A DNA stretch of 64,000 nt from Vibrio rhizosphaerae (lineage in GTDB: Bacteria; Pseudomonadota; Gammaproteobacteria; Enterobacterales; Vibrionaceae). The stretch's first letter is position 1. Each line of letters begins with the position of its first letter. The stretch covers positions 2,418,001 through 2,482,000 of the forward strand of contig NZ_AP024903.1 of assembly GCF_024347095.1 (NCBI RefSeq). Reading direction: 5' to 3'. The notes beneath the pieces were generated by a model that saw only the letters and a list, made by a program, of their open reading frames with translations, made no database searches and had not been told where the DNA came from. This document shows positions 20,184-29,397 of this stretch, piece after piece. The translations under genes were made by a program, and so were the position numbers.

Positions 20184-20645
20184 CTACTTCCTGCGGCCCG
20201 TAAACGGGCTACCTGAATACGGGATCGACAATTGCTCTCCCATTTTATCCTGCTCTAGTTGCTGCTTGATGTAATTTTGTATCTTGCTCGTATTTTTACC
20301 TACCGTATCTACATAATAACCTCGGCACCAAAATTCTCGATTTCTATATTTAAACTTCAAATCACCGAATCGTTCATAAAGCATTAGGCTACTTTTACCT
20401 TTCAAATACCCCATAAACCCTGAAACACTCATTTTGGGCGGTATTTCTAAAAGCATGTGGATATGATCCGCGCAACATTCCGCTTCAAGAATGTTCACAT
20501 TTTTCCATTCACATAGTTTCCTCAATATTTCACCTATTGCTCTACGTTTTTCTCCGTAGAACACTTGTCTTCTATATTTCGGTGCAAACACTATGTGGTA
20601 TTTACAGTTCCAGCGCGTGTGCGCTAAGCTCTTTTCGTCCCCCAT
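20184..20645 (-). CDS. tnpA: IS200/IS605 family transposase TnpA (Y1 HUH)
   Basis: A single-strand-specific transposase. The 153 residues are typical of IS200 (about 150). The family N terminus TRWNCKYHIVFAPKYRR is present, then the HUH metal motif HIH in CADHIHMLLEIPPK (about 60-73) and the catalytic tyrosine in WCRGYYVDTVG (about 107-117). It appears intact. The ATG at 20645 is preceded by AAGGGGG at a good distance, but that ribosome site lies inside a long-range stem (20652-20720), so translation is probably very low, as known for IS200. Confidence 0.93.
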   Translation of the reverse strand: MGDEKSLAHTRWNCKYHIVFAPKYRRQVFYGEKRRAIGEILRKLCEWKNVNILEAECCADHIHMLLEIPPKMSVSGFMGYLKGKSSLMLYERFGDLKFKYRNREFWCRGYYVDTVGKNTSKIQNYIKQQLEQDKMGEQLSIPYSGSPFTGRRK

Positions 20646-20651
20646 TGGGAC

Positions 20652-20720
20652 CCCCTTTCAATTCTTAATTAACTCTTGTAGTTGCCAGACCACAAGACGT
20701 TTTTATCAAATTGAAAGGGG
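20652..20720 (-). promoter_or_regulatory. ribosome-site-sequestering stem in the tnpA leader
   Basis: CCCCTTTCAATT (minus-strand bases 20720-20709) pairs perfectly over 12 bp with AATTGAAAGGGG (20663-20652), enclosing 45 bases. The second arm contains the tnpA Shine-Dalgarno AAGGGGG, four to five bases before the ATG. A 5'-leader hairpin hiding the tnpA ribosome site is established for Salmonella IS200; here the same arrangement is read directly from sequence. Confidence 0.75.
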
Positions 20721-20755
20721 TTATATAACTGACTTATAGCTGTAAGCTTTACGGA

Positions 20756-20776
20756 ACCCCCAGCCTAGCTGGGGGT
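20756..20776. terminator. IS200 left-end hairpin / transcription terminator
   Basis: A perfect 9-bp stem ACCCCCAGC/GCTGGGGGT closes a 3-base loop, followed by TTTTC on the plus strand. It lies upstream of tnpA on the element's left end. In IS200 such a hairpin both marks the transposon end and blocks transcription from outside. Confidence 0.75.
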
Positions 20777-20791
20777 TTTCTCTATACAAAA

Positions 20792-20820
20792 AATCACCCG
20801 AGGTTTCCCGTCGGGTGATT
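20792..20820 (-). terminator. intrinsic terminator after the FMN reductase gene
   Basis: AATCACCCGA (20792-20801) pairs with TCGGGTGATT (20811-20820), and an inner GG/CC may extend the stem. On the minus strand it is followed by TTTTTG. It lies 38 bases past the reductase stop and next to the IS200 end. Confidence 0.85.
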
Positions 20821-20858
20821 GATGTTGAACCAGAATCATAAATCCGGTCTTGAAGCAA

Positions 20859-21386
20859 TTATCCCTGTAAAGTCTTAACTGCTTGCTCAATTTCAGCCGC
20901 AATAGCTGCATTGGTGATTTGACCTTTTTCCATATCGAAATTGTCATAGAAGCTCGGTACAGAAACCGACGCTTTGACATCACCGCCAAAGAAACCGGCA
21001 GAAGCAGTTGCGGCAGCCAATACGGACTGAGCCCCGCCCGGCCCCGGAGATGTCGCCAAATAAACCGCCGGTTTATTCTTGAAGATATCCCGATCAATCC
21101 GAGTCGCCCAGTCAAACAGATTCTTATAAGCAGCCGGATGATGACCATTGTGTTCTGCGAAAGAAATAACAAATGCATCCGCCTGTGACAAATCATCCAG
21201 AAAAGCCTTCGCGCCTTCGGCATGACCGATTTCTTTTTCTAGATCTTCGCTGAACATCGGTACTGAATAGTTTTTGATATCAAGCACCTGAACTTCAGCG
21301 CCTGCGACTAAATTCGCCGCATAAGTTGCTAATGCTTTATTAATCGAAGCAGAACTTGTACTCGCACCAAACGCAATAATTTTCAC
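20859..21386 (-). CDS. NADPH-dependent FMN reductase family protein
   Basis: A 175-residue flavodoxin-fold oxidoreductase. The FMN phosphate loop is FGASTSSASINKALA (6-20), and the middle loop reads ISFAEHNGHHPAAYKNLFDWA, a form of the family's PEYNxSxPxxLKNxxDW signature. The loop YLATSPGPGGAQSVL follows. It probably reduces FMN or quinones with NAD(P)H in the cytosol; the true electron acceptor is unknown. It has its own terminator and stands alone between the IS element and yfcL. Confidence 0.88.
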   Translation of the reverse strand: MKIIAFGASTSSASINKALATYAANLVAGAEVQVLDIKNYSVPMFSEDLEKEIGHAEGAKAFLDDLSQADAFVISFAEHNGHHPAAYKNLFDWATRIDRDIFKNKPAVYLATSPGPGGAQSVLAAATASAGFFGGDVKASVSVPSFYDNFDMEKGQITNAAIAAEIEQAVKTLQG

Positions 21387-21504
21387 GGTTATTACCTCTT
21401 CATCATCATCTAAGATATGAGATTAGAATAAGCTTTCATCGTCATGGCAACAACCGCAAAATTTGTATAGATACATTCAAATAATTAGAACTACTATCAA
21501 TCGT

Positions 21505-21783
21505 TCAATGCTTCTCGAAGTCCGTCTGAGACAGAAGCCGTTCCCACAGTTGCTGCACAATCACTCGGTCAGCAGGTGTCAGTTCAGAGCGGGCATTCTC
21601 CAGACTGGTTTCAATCCTTACTTTCAACTCGGTCAGCTCGGTCACACCGTCATCTTCACATGATGCTGCCGCCAGAGAAATATGCCCACGCAAGTACCCA
21701 CCGGCAAAAAGTTCATCGTCAGAGGCATGGGCAATGCCATCATCGATTAAAGCCAACATTTTTTCTTCAAATTCAATAATCAT
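21505..21783 (-). CDS. yfcL: YfcL family protein
   Basis: A 92-residue acidic protein similar to E. coli YfcL: MIIEFEEKMLALIDDGIAHA, then SDDELFAGGYLRGHISLA. The ATG at 21783 is chosen because it gives the family N terminus; the frame is open 15 codons upstream. Its function is unknown. It keeps company with epmC, aroC and prmB, the same neighbours as in E. coli (prmB-aroC-mepA-yfcA-epmC-yfcL), although mepA and yfcA are absent here. Confidence 0.88.
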   Translation of the reverse strand: MIIEFEEKMLALIDDGIAHASDDELFAGGYLRGHISLAAASCEDDGVTELTELKVRIETSLENARSELTPADRVIVQQLWERLLSQTDFEKH

Positions 21784-21891
21784 TTCATTCTCTTCATTAG
21801 CACGACACAGTGACTGATTGTTGAACAAACCAGACGACGCTCTTCATCCGTATCACACGATAAACTGAATAGAGACCGTGTCAGACTGATA

Positions 21892-22422
21892 TTATTTCAC
21901 CACAAATAACACCGGAGACAACGACTCCGTCTGGTAAAAATCCCGTAATTCATTGGCAAGAAGACTCACGCGTTCCGGTAGCCCTTGTTCAAGAATTTGT
22001 AACACCTCACGATGCACTTTCGCCATAAATTGCAACCGATCCGGCTCAAAGTCACCATTCAGGTTGTCACAACTGACCGAAAAAGGAAAACCGGCACTGA
22101 CAGAGAAAATCCATTCGTAGGCTTGCGGACGGATTTCAACCTGCTCAAAAGCTGCCTGAACCGCCTCAGTCCGGCCGTCAGGCTCATACCAATAGCCAAA
22201 ATCTTCCAGTAAGCGACGCGCCGGGCCGGCGACACACCAATGCGCAATTTCATGTAGCGCCGATGCATAGAAGCCGTGGGCAAAAATAATCCGGTGATAA
22301 GGCACCGAGTGATCAGCCGGTAAATAGATCGGTTCATCGTCCCCCGAGACTAAACGCGTCTGATAACGCTCAGCAAAGGTGCGGTTAAAAATGTTGATTA
22401 AGTCCTGATATCGATGAACCAT
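21892..22422 (-). CDS. epmC: elongation factor P hydroxylase
   Basis: Hydroxylates the lysine of EF-P that has been beta-lysylated by EpmA/EpmB, the last step of EF-P maturation in gammaproteobacteria. The 176 residues match YfcM/EpmC (182 in E. coli). The N terminus MVHRYQDLINIFNRTF matches the family, and a metal-binding HExxH-like motif, LHEIAHWCVAG, lies around 57-67, followed by DGRTEAVQAAFE. It lies about 110 bases from yfcL and 140 downstream of aroC, from which it is separated by a terminator. Confidence 0.92.
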   Translation of the reverse strand: MVHRYQDLINIFNRTFAERYQTRLVSGDDEPIYLPADHSVPYHRIIFAHGFYASALHEIAHWCVAGPARRLLEDFGYWYEPDGRTEAVQAAFEQVEIRPQAYEWIFSVSAGFPFSVSCDNLNGDFEPDRLQFMAKVHREVLQILEQGLPERVSLLANELRDFYQTESLSPVLFVVK

Positions 22423-22497
22423 AATTTACTTGATCTGTTGTAACGACGGCGTGCATTTTCCAGTTTTTCCCGCAAGAGGTAAAGTCTCACCATAAAA

Positions 22498-22519
22498 AAT
22501 ACCCTCCGGGGAGGGTATT
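22498..22519 (-). terminator. intrinsic terminator after aroC
   Basis: A perfect 9-bp stem AATACCCTC/GAGGGTATT (22498-22506 with 22511-22519) with a 4-base loop and, on the minus strand, six T directly after. It lies 43 bases past the aroC stop, separating it from epmC. Confidence 0.9.
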
Positions 22520-22562
22520 CATGACACATTTGACGATCTCATACGTATCGCGCATTGTGGAT

Positions 22563-23648
22563 TCAGATTTTTGGTGTTTCGGTGACAACATGCTGATTTT
22601 GGCCCCGATGACGCAACAGGTGATCCATCAAGACAATTGCCAACATCGCCTCTGCGATTGGCACAGCACGGATTCCGACACAGGGGTCATGACGCCCTTT
22701 GGTAATCAACTGAGTTTTCTCACCTGTTTTGGTAATGGTGTCACCGGGAACCGTAATACTCGAAGTCGGTTTCAACGCAATATTAGCCACAATATCCTGT
22801 CCCGTTGAAATTCCGCCCAGCACACCACCAGCATGATTACTACCAAATCCGTCCGGCGACAAGGTATCACGATGCTGGCTTCCTTTCTGTTGGACTACCG
22901 CAAACCCGTCACCGATTTCAACACCTTTCACCGCATTGATACTCATTAATGCATGCGCAATATCCGCATCCAGACGATCAAAAACCGGTTCTCCCAAACC
23001 AACCGGTACCGATGTCGCCACAACCTGAATCTTGGCACCAATAGAATCGCCCTGCTTTTTCAGATCCCGAATTAAAGCATCAAACTGTTCAACTTTATCG
23101 ACATCCGGGCAGAAAAATGCGTTATTTTCGATTTCATCCCAATCCACTTTATCGATCGAGATATCGCCCATTTGTGACAGATAAGCACGAATTTCAATGC
23201 CATACGTCTGACGCAGATATTTTTTAGCGACCGCTCCGGCAGCAACCCGCATCGCCGTTTCGCGCGCCGAAGAACGCCCCCCGCCCCGATAATCACGAAT
23301 GCCATACTTTTGGTGGTATGTATAATCGGCATGCCCCGGGCGGAATTTATCTTTAATCTCTGAATAATCTTTCGAACGCTGATCGGTATTTTCAATCAAC
23401 AGACCAATTGAGGTGCCGGTTGTTTTACCCTCGAAGACCCCCGACAAAATTTTCACTTCATCCGGTTCTCGTCGCTGTGTGGTATAACGTGACGTTCCCG
23501 GACGGCGTCTGTCGAGATCACCCTGCAGATCGGCTTCCGTCAATTCGAGTCCCGGAGGGCATCCGTCAACGATACATCCCAGAGCAAGACCGTGACTTTC
23601 TCCAAATGTCGTTACACGGAAATGTTGCCCGATACTATTTCCTGCCAT
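22563..23648 (-). CDS. aroC: chorismate synthase
   Basis: Converts EPSP to chorismate, the last common step of aromatic synthesis, and needs reduced FMN. The 361 residues match E. coli AroC. The signatures [14 protein letters not shown] (15-28), [14 protein letters not shown] and [24 protein letters not shown] are present, as is the C-terminal [18 protein letters not shown]. It lies 250 bases downstream of prmB on the same strand, an ancient pairing. The gap (23649-23898) shows two copies of CTTCATCAA and an imperfect palindrome but no gene I can support. Confidence 0.98.
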   Translation of the reverse strand: MAGNSIGQHFRVTTFGESHGLALGCIVDGCPPGLELTEADLQGDLDRRRPGTSRYTTQRREPDEVKILSGVFEGKTTGTSIGLLIENTDQRSKDYSEIKDKFRPGHADYTYHQKYGIRDYRGGGRSSARETAMRVAAGAVAKKYLRQTYGIEIRAYLSQMGDISIDKVDWDEIENNAFFCPDVDKVEQFDALIRDLKKQGDSIGAKIQVVATSVPVGLGEPVFDRLDADIAHALMSINAVKGVEIGDGFAVVQQKGSQHRDTLSPDGFGSNHAGGVLGGISTGQDIVANIALKPTSSITVPGDTITKTGEKTQLITKGRHDPCVGIRAVPIAEAMLAIVLMDHLLRHRGQNQHVVTETPKI

Positions 23649-23898
23649 GCACTTTCCTGTTTATTCATGTTGTGGTTAACAAATTTTCTCAATCACTATT
23701 TTCTTCATCAAGACGTTTCTTCATCAAAAACATTGCTGCGAAAAAATGATCTTATTTTAATTCATTGTGGTCTCTGGCGAACCACTCGGCTCATGAGACC
23801 CATATACATTCGCATGTGGCCTCATAGTCGCTTGATTCTGATTTGATGTAAAGCCTCAACCCAAGAGCTTCTCTCGAACCGGATAGCCTGAATCACAC

Positions 23899-24831
23899 TT
23901 AATCACGATAGTCAGAAAAATGTTCAGCACATTCGACTAACTGTTGACGGGTCAGCATAAAGACCCCATGACCACCGTTGGAAAACTCCAGCCAAGTGAA
24001 CGGAATATCCGGATACTGAGCCATCATATGAACCATCGAATTACCAACTTCGCAGATCAAAATCCCTTGCTCCGTTAAATAATCCGGTGCATTAGCAAGA
24101 ATCCGACGGACCAGTTCTAAGCCATCCACTCCGGCAGCTAAGCCAAGTTCCGGTTCATGTTCAAACTCTTGTGGTAACGAGTCCATATCTTCCTGATCGA
24201 CATACGGCGGATTCGAGACGATCAATTCATACGTTGCTTTAGGTAAATCTCGGAACAAATCAGAACGCATCGGAAAAACTTGCTGTTCCAAGCCATGATC
24301 CTGAATATTGATCTCGGCGACCGCCAGAGCATCGGTCGAAATATCAACGGCATCCACTTCAGCCTCAGGGAACATATGCGCACACGCAATGGCAATACAG
24401 CCACTCCCGGTACAGAGATCCATGATTTTATTCGGTGTTTCCGTCAGCCAAGGCTGGAACTGGTTTTCAATCAACTCCCCTATCGGAGAGCGCGGTACCA
24501 ATACCCGCTCATCAACAAAAAACTCCAGCCCACAAAACCACGCTTTATTGGTCAAATAAGCGACGGGCTTGCGTTCTTTAATACGCTGAATGACCCGTTC
24601 GACAATCCCCGCTCTTTCACTCATCGTCAGTCGGGAATTCAATACATGTGAAGGCACATCGATCGGCAAATATAAAGTAGGTAAAATCAACTGAACCGCT
24701 TCATCCCAAGCATTATCGGTCCCATGACCGTAAAATAATCCGGCGGCGTTAAAGCGACTGACAGCCCAACGAATCATATCCTGAAGTGTATGAAGCTCAG
24801 CAACCGCCTCATCGACAAAAATCTTATCCAA
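23899..24831 (-). CDS. prmB: 50S ribosomal protein L3 N5-glutamine methyltransferase
   Basis: Methylates the glutamine of ribosomal protein L3 with SAM. The 310 residues equal E. coli PrmB. The SAM-binding motif is [14 protein letters not shown], and the substrate motif is [11 protein letters not shown] with the NPPY signature of glutamine and adenine N-methyltransferases. The chosen start is TTG at 24829-24831, which gives [13 protein letters not shown] as in E. coli, with a strong GGAGG site five bases upstream. Divergent from smrB, with only 62 bases between them. Confidence 0.95.
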   Translation of the reverse strand: MDKIFVDEAVAELHTLQDMIRWAVSRFNAAGLFYGHGTDNAWDEAVQLILPTLYLPIDVPSHVLNSRLTMSERAGIVERVIQRIKERKPVAYLTNKAWFCGLEFFVDERVLVPRSPIGELIENQFQPWLTETPNKIMDLCTGSGCIAIACAHMFPEAEVDAVDISTDALAVAEINIQDHGLEQQVFPMRSDLFRDLPKATYELIVSNPPYVDQEDMDSLPQEFEHEPELGLAAGVDGLELVRRILANAPDYLTEQGILICEVGNSMVHMMAQYPDIPFTWLEFSNGGHGVFMLTRQQLVECAEHFSDYRD

Positions 24832-24893
24832 AATTGCCTCCAAAAAGCGCTACAATACTGCTTATCCGTATTTAACGAACATATGAACAGCGA

Positions 24894-25424
24894 ATGAGTG
24901 ACCACGACCCATATCAGGATGATGACTCAAATTTATTCAACGATGCAGTAAAGGGCGTAAAAAAGTTGCATCAGGATACCATAGTCCGGCAACCAAACAG
25001 AAATACCAAACAGAATTTAGCACGCCGTAATATTCATGATACGCATGACAATGAGTTCTATTTTTCTGATGAATTCGTCCCACATCTTGAACCGGAAGGA
25101 CCTACGCGCTACGCACGTACTGACGTTTCCAAATATGAGGTCAAGCGGCTACGTCGTGGTGTTTATGTGCCGGACGTTTTTCTCGATATGCACGGCATGA
25201 CACAAAAGGAAGCGAAACGAGAACTAGCGGCAATGATCGCCTACTGTATCAAAGAAGGCATTCATTGTGCTTGTGTTCAGCATGGCATTGGTAAACATAT
25301 TCTGAAACAGAAAGTTCCCTTGTGGCTGGCACAACACCCGGATGTCATGGCATTCCATCAGGCCCCGCTGGAATTTGGCGGAGATGGTGCGTTGCTGGTA
25401 CTGCTGTCCGTTCCCGAGAAATAG
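24894..25424 (+). CDS. smrB: Smr-domain ribosome rescue factor SmrB
   Basis: A 176-residue protein: an N-terminal region predicted to touch the ribosome (HDPYQDDDSNLFNDAVKG), then the Smr domain from about residue 95 with DMHGMTQKEAKRELAAMI and the catalytic-type HGIGKHILK. In E. coli SmrB is an endonuclease that cuts mRNA between collided ribosomes. The DxH motif (DMH) and the glycine-rich HGIGKH loop are intact. It has the same divergent pairing with prmB as in E. coli. It converges on flhB without a clear terminator. Confidence 0.93.
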   Translation: MSDHDPYQDDDSNLFNDAVKGVKKLHQDTIVRQPNRNTKQNLARRNIHDTHDNEFYFSDEFVPHLEPEGPTRYARTDVSKYEVKRLRRGVYVPDVFLDMHGMTQKEAKRELAAMIAYCIKEGIHCACVQHGIGKHILKQKVPLWLAQHPDVMAFHQAPLEFGGDGALLVLLSVPEK

Positions 25425-25488
25425 AGTCCGGGGGAATAGAGGCTGGGGGATGCTCGAGGTAAAGCACACAACATTACCCCATTGAATG

Positions 25489-26619
25489 TTAATACTTCAT
25501 CTCAGTTGGAATGGTCATCGCCTCTTCATTGAGTTTTGGCCGTTTACCTCCGCGACGCCGATACTGTCGCAGCTGAAATACATAGGCCAGAACTTGTGCG
25601 ACCGCTAAAAACAGACCATCCGGGATTTCCTGCTCTAACTCAGTGGTATGATAAAGTGCGCGAGCCAACGGGGGGGCAGGCACAATTTCGATCTCGTGCT
25701 CCCGGGCAACCTCACGGATTTTCAAGGCAAGATGATCAATCCCTTTTGCGACAACAATGGGTGCTTTATCACTATCTTGCTTATATCGGAGTGCGACAGA
25801 AAAGTGTTCCGGGTTGGTCACGATGACATCAGCCTGAGGGACATCAGCCATCATCCGGCGTTGTGCCGCTTCCCTTTGCAGCATCCGGATCCGACCTTTC
25901 ACTTCAGGTTTTCCTTCCGTGTCTTTGTACTCATCTTTCACTTCTTGCTTGGTCATTTTCAACTGATTGGCGTGTTGCCAAATTTGGAAAGGAATATCAA
26001 TTGCGACCACAATCAGTAAAGAGCAACTAATCAACAGAACAAAATTCAATAAAATCTGCAACGCGTGATAAATATTTTGCGGAAAGGCATCCAGACTCAG
26101 CTGAAATAAATCCACTTTCTGACTCTCAATCAGAAAGAAAGCAGCACCGGCAACCAGTGCAACTTTCAAAATAGATTTCAATAACTCGACCCAGCTTTGC
26201 AGACCAAACATTCGTTTGAGTCCACTCAGCGGATTCAGTTTTGACATTTTTGGCCGGGCGGCTTCTGCTGAAAAAGAAATCCCGCCGACACCGGTTGCAC
26301 CGAGAAGAGCGGCAATAAATAGTGTCACCAGAATCAATATCATCGGTAGAATCAGGGTCACCAGTGAACCGAATAAAACATCAAACAGTTTAGGTAAGTC
26401 GAAGATCTCTTCACGGCTGAGCGTAAACAGCCGTCCCATCGACCGATACAAAGCTTTCGCTAAACCTTCACCAAACCACATCAGTGCAATCGCACCGACC
26501 ACCAACACCGAGACTGATGCCAGCTCTTTCGAGCGGGCAACCTGTCCTTTCTCTTTCGCCTGCTCTCGCCTTCGGGGTGTGGCTTCTTCGGTACGTTCTT
26601 GTCCGTCAGACTCAGCCAT
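25489..26619 (-). CDS. flhB: flagellar export apparatus protein FlhB
   Basis: A membrane component of the flagellar type III export gate whose cytoplasmic tail switches export from rod/hook to filament substrates. The 376 residues include four membrane helices (about 35-53, 85-110, 145-165 and 188-210) and a cytoplasmic C-terminal domain. The self-cleavage site falls at N269-P270, the same numbers as in Salmonella, but the motif reads NPEH rather than NPTH. A proline-free tail ends in TIPTEMKY. It is the last gene of the fli cluster here; flhA is not next to it, as also in V. cholerae to my memory. Confidence 0.96.
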   Translation of the reverse strand: MAESDGQERTEEATPRRREQAKEKGQVARSKELASVSVLVVGAIALMWFGEGLAKALYRSMGRLFTLSREEIFDLPKLFDVLFGSLVTLILPMILILVTLFIAALLGATGVGGISFSAEAARPKMSKLNPLSGLKRMFGLQSWVELLKSILKVALVAGAAFFLIESQKVDLFQLSLDAFPQNIYHALQILLNFVLLISCSLLIVVAIDIPFQIWQHANQLKMTKQEVKDEYKDTEGKPEVKGRIRMLQREAAQRRMMADVPQADVIVTNPEHFSVALRYKQDSDKAPIVVAKGIDHLALKIREVAREHEIEIVPAPPLARALYHTTELEQEIPDGLFLAVAQVLAYVFQLRQYRRRGGKRPKLNEEAMTIPTEMKY

Positions 26620-26640
26620 GATCTGTTCTCCTTAAGGTGC

Positions 26641-27423
26641 CTAACAATCCAGCCGTATCAATCGACAAATCTGAGCCTGCCCCTGCTCCCAGAAAATCTC
26701 ATAATGGCTGTACAGCCCGGTAACAATGTACCAGCACAGCAGTAACCCAACCATGAGCGCAAAAGCAAAACCCAGCGAGAATATGTTCAGCTGCGGGGCT
26801 GCCCGTGTCATGACACCAAACGAAAGATTGACGGTCAATAAGGCAATGATCCCGGAAAGAGACATGGTCAACGCCACTTTAAACATAATTCCAAACCATA
26901 ACGCCAGCTCGCGAAAGTCTACGGATGTCAGCCCGCCTTGCCCAATGGGTAACGATTTAAAACTAAAAGCAATCAGTTGGAGCATCTTTAAATGTCCGTC
27001 ACTGGCCAGAAAAAACATCGTCGCCAGAAACATAAAAAATTGCCCCAGCAGCGGCGTATTTTGCCCGTTAGCAGGATCAACCATCGAGGCAAACCCTAAG
27101 CTCGATTGCATCCCGATAATTTGTCCTAACATGACAAACGTCTGAATCATAAACTGCGTCACCGTTCCCATCGCGACACCGATAATAATTTGCTCAAGCG
27201 TAATCATGAATCCAGGCAAAGAGAACAGTTCAATATGGGAAGGCACAACCGGAATTACCGGCATAATCGCGAATGTGATCGCCAGCCCGAGATAGAGACG
27301 CACACGAGCCGTAACAAATCGTGCCCCGGTTACCGTCATGACCATCAACATGGCGGAGATTCGAGTCAGCGGCCAAAAATAGGTGGCGATCCAATCTAAA
27401 ATCAGCTGTGCCGGATATGTCAT
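26641..27423 (-). CDS. fliR: flagellar biosynthesis protein FliR
   Basis: An export-gate membrane protein that forms the pore complex with FliP and FliQ. It has 260 residues from the ATG at 27423; a GTG one codon earlier is also possible. Six hydrophobic segments are visible, and the family stretches FWPLTRISAMLMVMTVTGA and MQSSLGFASMVDPANGQNTPLL are present. It follows fliQ by 10 bases and precedes flhB by 21. The order fliO-P-Q-R-flhB is conserved. Confidence 0.96.
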   Translation of the reverse strand: MTYPAQLILDWIATYFWPLTRISAMLMVMTVTGARFVTARVRLYLGLAITFAIMPVIPVVPSHIELFSLPGFMITLEQIIIGVAMGTVTQFMIQTFVMLGQIIGMQSSLGFASMVDPANGQNTPLLGQFFMFLATMFFLASDGHLKMLQLIAFSFKSLPIGQGGLTSVDFRELALWFGIMFKVALTMSLSGIIALLTVNLSFGVMTRAAPQLNIFSLGFAFALMVGLLLCWYIVTGLYSHYEIFWEQGQAQICRLIRLDC

Positions 27424-27433
27424 CACGAACGCC

Positions 27434-27703
27434 TCAGTAGAGGATTTGGGGTAAACGATCGATCATGGAATAAAAGAATTCCATCAAAATCCGAGTCATC
27501 CAGTGGGCAAACACCATTAAAGCCAGCAAAGTCACGATTAAACGGGGGAGGAAGCTGAGTGTCTGCTCGTTAATTGAGGTCGCAGCCTGAAACACTGCCA
27601 CCGCTAAACCAATCAATAAACCGGGGACAATGATTGCCGAAACCATCAATAATACAATCCATAAAGCATCGCGGAATATTTCAACAAAAGCTTCTGGTGT
27701 CAT
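27434..27703 (-). CDS. fliQ: flagellar biosynthesis protein FliQ
   Basis: An 89-residue protein of two membrane helices (about 14-40 and 50-75) that joins the FliPQR export pore. The family pattern is clear: MTPEAFVEIFRDALWIVLLM and then FQAATSINEQTLSFLPRL, the conserved Q-x-x-T-x-x-x-E-x-T-L turn. An ATG with a short gap of nine bases to fliP. Nothing unusual seen. Confidence 0.96.
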   Translation of the reverse strand: MTPEAFVEIFRDALWIVLLMVSAIIVPGLLIGLAVAVFQAATSINEQTLSFLPRLIVTLLALMVFAHWMTRILMEFFYSMIDRLPQILY

Positions 27704-27712
27704 CTTATCCCC

Positions 27713-28591
27713 CTAAAGTGCAAAGCTACCGGCAAGGGTCGACAGAATCAGATTCCATCCATCCACCAATACAAACAACATGAGCTTAAATGGCAAAGAT
27801 ACAATCATTGGAGATAACATCATCATCCCCATCGCCATCAAGACTGAGGCGACAACCAAGTCAATGACCAAGAACGGGAGAAACAGCATAAAGCCGATCT
27901 GGAAGGCCGTTTTTAACTCAGACGTGATAAACGCCGGGATCAAGACTGTCATTTCGACATTTTGCGGATCGGTTGCCTGAGAGCCGGACATATTGACAAA
28001 TGTTTCTAAATCTTTGACCCGTGTCTGCTTGAGCATAAATGCCCGCATCGGTTTTTGTGCTTCATCAAACGCTTGTTTCGCATTAATTTGCTCATTGAGA
28101 TAAGGCTGAATCGCACGTTCATTCACTTGGTGAAATACCGGAGACATAATAAAAAAGGTCAGAAATAACGCAATCCCGATAATAACTTGGTTTGACGGTG
28201 TCTGCTGCAACCCCATGGCTTGCCGTAAAATCGACATCACCACAACAATCCGGGTAAACGAGGTCATCAAAATAACCAATGCCGGCAAAAAGCCGAGCAT
28301 CGTCATTAAGCCGAGAATTTGCAGGCTAATCGAATAATCCTGACTCCCGTCAGGATTGGTCGTCATTGTAATCGCAGGGATACCGGCTTGATTCGTGTGA
28401 GCCGTCGTTGTTGTATTCGAAAGCCCCTGAGCGGTAATACTCTGCGTGACGAGACTATTGGCGGGCTGAGCCTCTCCCGGAGCAGGAGCCGCCCAAGACA
28501 TCGCAGAGAATACCCCTAAACACAGCACCAGCCCGGAAAGGGCCAGTTTGTTCAAATACGATGTCATTAAATGGAAGTTATATTTTATCAT
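27713..28591 (-). CDS. fliP: flagellar biosynthesis protein FliP
   Basis: A core export-gate protein. A cleavable signal peptide ([19 protein letters not shown]) is followed by a variable periplasmic stretch and the conserved body from about residue 90, with [26 protein letters not shown] and the C-terminal [24 protein letters not shown]. The start is uncertain: the ATG at 28591 has GAAGAAGA before it and overlaps fliO by 14 bases, while the ATG at 28567 would start nearer the signal peptide but lacks a ribosome site. I keep 28591. Confidence 0.93.
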   Translation of the reverse strand: MIKYNFHLMTSYLNKLALSGLVLCLGVFSAMSWAAPAPGEAQPANSLVTQSITAQGLSNTTTTAHTNQAGIPAITMTTNPDGSQDYSISLQILGLMTMLGFLPALVILMTSFTRIVVVMSILRQAMGLQQTPSNQVIIGIALFLTFFIMSPVFHQVNERAIQPYLNEQINAKQAFDEAQKPMRAFMLKQTRVKDLETFVNMSGSQATDPQNVEMTVLIPAFITSELKTAFQIGFMLFLPFLVIDLVVASVLMAMGMMMLSPMIVSLPFKLMLFVLVDGWNLILSTLAGSFAL

Positions 28592-28970
28592 TCTTCTTCA
28601 GAAACCGATTAAGTTGGCCCGCAAAGGGATGTTCCACGGACTGAGACCCTGATGTCAAAGGTTGTTCAAGCTTGGAAATCAATTGAATCGAATGACTCGT
28701 TGCCCCGACTAGAAATTGCTCTTCTCCCGCTTGAACAACCAACAATTTCTCTTTCGTACCAATCGGAAGTTGCCGGATGATCATCAGATCTTTTTGGTGT
28801 CCCAAGGCTGGCAGACGCATCTTTTTCAGTAAAAATGCCAGAACCAAAATAAAGGCAATCACAAAAACCAAAGACCCAAGAGTCGTCAAAATACTCATGG
28901 CGTCGCCGACCTCAGCCCAAACAGGAAAGGCACAAAAAAACAGACTAGACAGGCAAATTAATCGTTTCAT
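28578..28970 (-). CDS. fliO: flagellar biosynthesis protein FliO
   Basis: A 130-residue membrane protein that helps stabilise FliP during export-gate assembly. The N terminus has a signal-like segment ([19 protein letters not shown]), then one membrane helix ([20 protein letters not shown], about 32-51) and a cytoplasmic domain with the FliO pattern [23 protein letters not shown]. The ATG at 28970 is preferred over a TTG one codon earlier because AAGGGC lies upstream. The tail overlaps fliP. Confidence 0.93.
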   Translation of the reverse strand: MKRLICLSSLFFCAFPVWAEVGDAMSILTTLGSLVFVIAFILVLAFLLKKMRLPALGHQKDLMIIRQLPIGTKEKLLVVQAGEEQFLVGATSHSIQLISKLEQPLTSGSQSVEHPFAGQLNRFLKKNDKI

Positions 28971-28978
28971 CAATGCCC

Positions 28979-29392
28979 TTATCTCAGCTTCTTAATCCGT
29001 TCTGTCTGGCTAATCACATCGGTTAAACGGATACCGAACTTATCATTCACCACCACAACCTCACCATGCGCAATTAATGTTCCATTGACGAGAACATCCA
29101 GTGATTCTCCGGCGATGCGATCCAGTTCAACCACCGAGCCTTGGTTCAATTGCAGCAGGTTACGGATACTGATTTGCGAACGCCCGACTTCCATCGAAAT
29201 CGTCACCGGGATATCCATAATCGTATCCAGTTTACGCCGCTCATCATCTGAAATAGGCTGTGATGTATCTTTCAACTCTTCAAGCGGAGCCGCCAATATT
29301 TCATCAATATCGTCATCTGATGCCGCATTCGGGTCTTCACCCAGTGCCGCAGCCCACTCATCTGCCAGTTTTTGATCATCAATATCAGACAT
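28979..29392 (-). CDS. fliN: flagellar motor switch protein FliN
   Basis: A C-ring component that forms the bottom of the switch complex and helps dock FliH at the export gate. The 137 residues have an acidic N-terminal extension (1-55) and the SpoA domain with IMDIPVTISMEVGRSQISIRNLL and LDVLVNGTLIAHGEVVVVNDKFGIRLTDV. It is separated by five bases from fliM and eight from fliO. A normal family member. Confidence 0.96.
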   Translation of the reverse strand: MSDIDDQKLADEWAAALGEDPNAASDDDIDEILAAPLEELKDTSQPISDDERRKLDTIMDIPVTISMEVGRSQISIRNLLQLNQGSVVELDRIAGESLDVLVNGTLIAHGEVVVVNDKFGIRLTDVISQTERIKKLR

Positions 29393-29397
29393 CTTCG

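Larger units (their letters stand above)
20078..20781 (-). mobile_element. IS200-type insertion sequence (IS200/IS605 family)
   Basis: About 700 bases: a single tnpA on the minus strand, with a subterminal hairpin at each end (20088-20106 and 20756-20776). It has no tnpB, no inverted terminal repeats and no obvious target duplication, as expected for this family of single-strand transposons. The exact cleavage sites cannot be set by eye; the limits given are the A/T-rich edges just outside the two hairpins and may be off by about 10 bases. It sits between mnmC and the terminator of the FMN reductase gene and breaks neither. Confidence 0.85.

Noticed and set aside
20041..20800. A TnpB gene or omega RNA linked to the IS element
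   Set aside because: Only tnpA fits between the two end hairpins; no RuvC-type frame is present.
23592..23846. 84-codon plus-strand frame over the aroC start and the aroC-prmB gap
   Set aside because: It overlaps the aroC N terminus antisense, has no ribosome site and no recognisable features.
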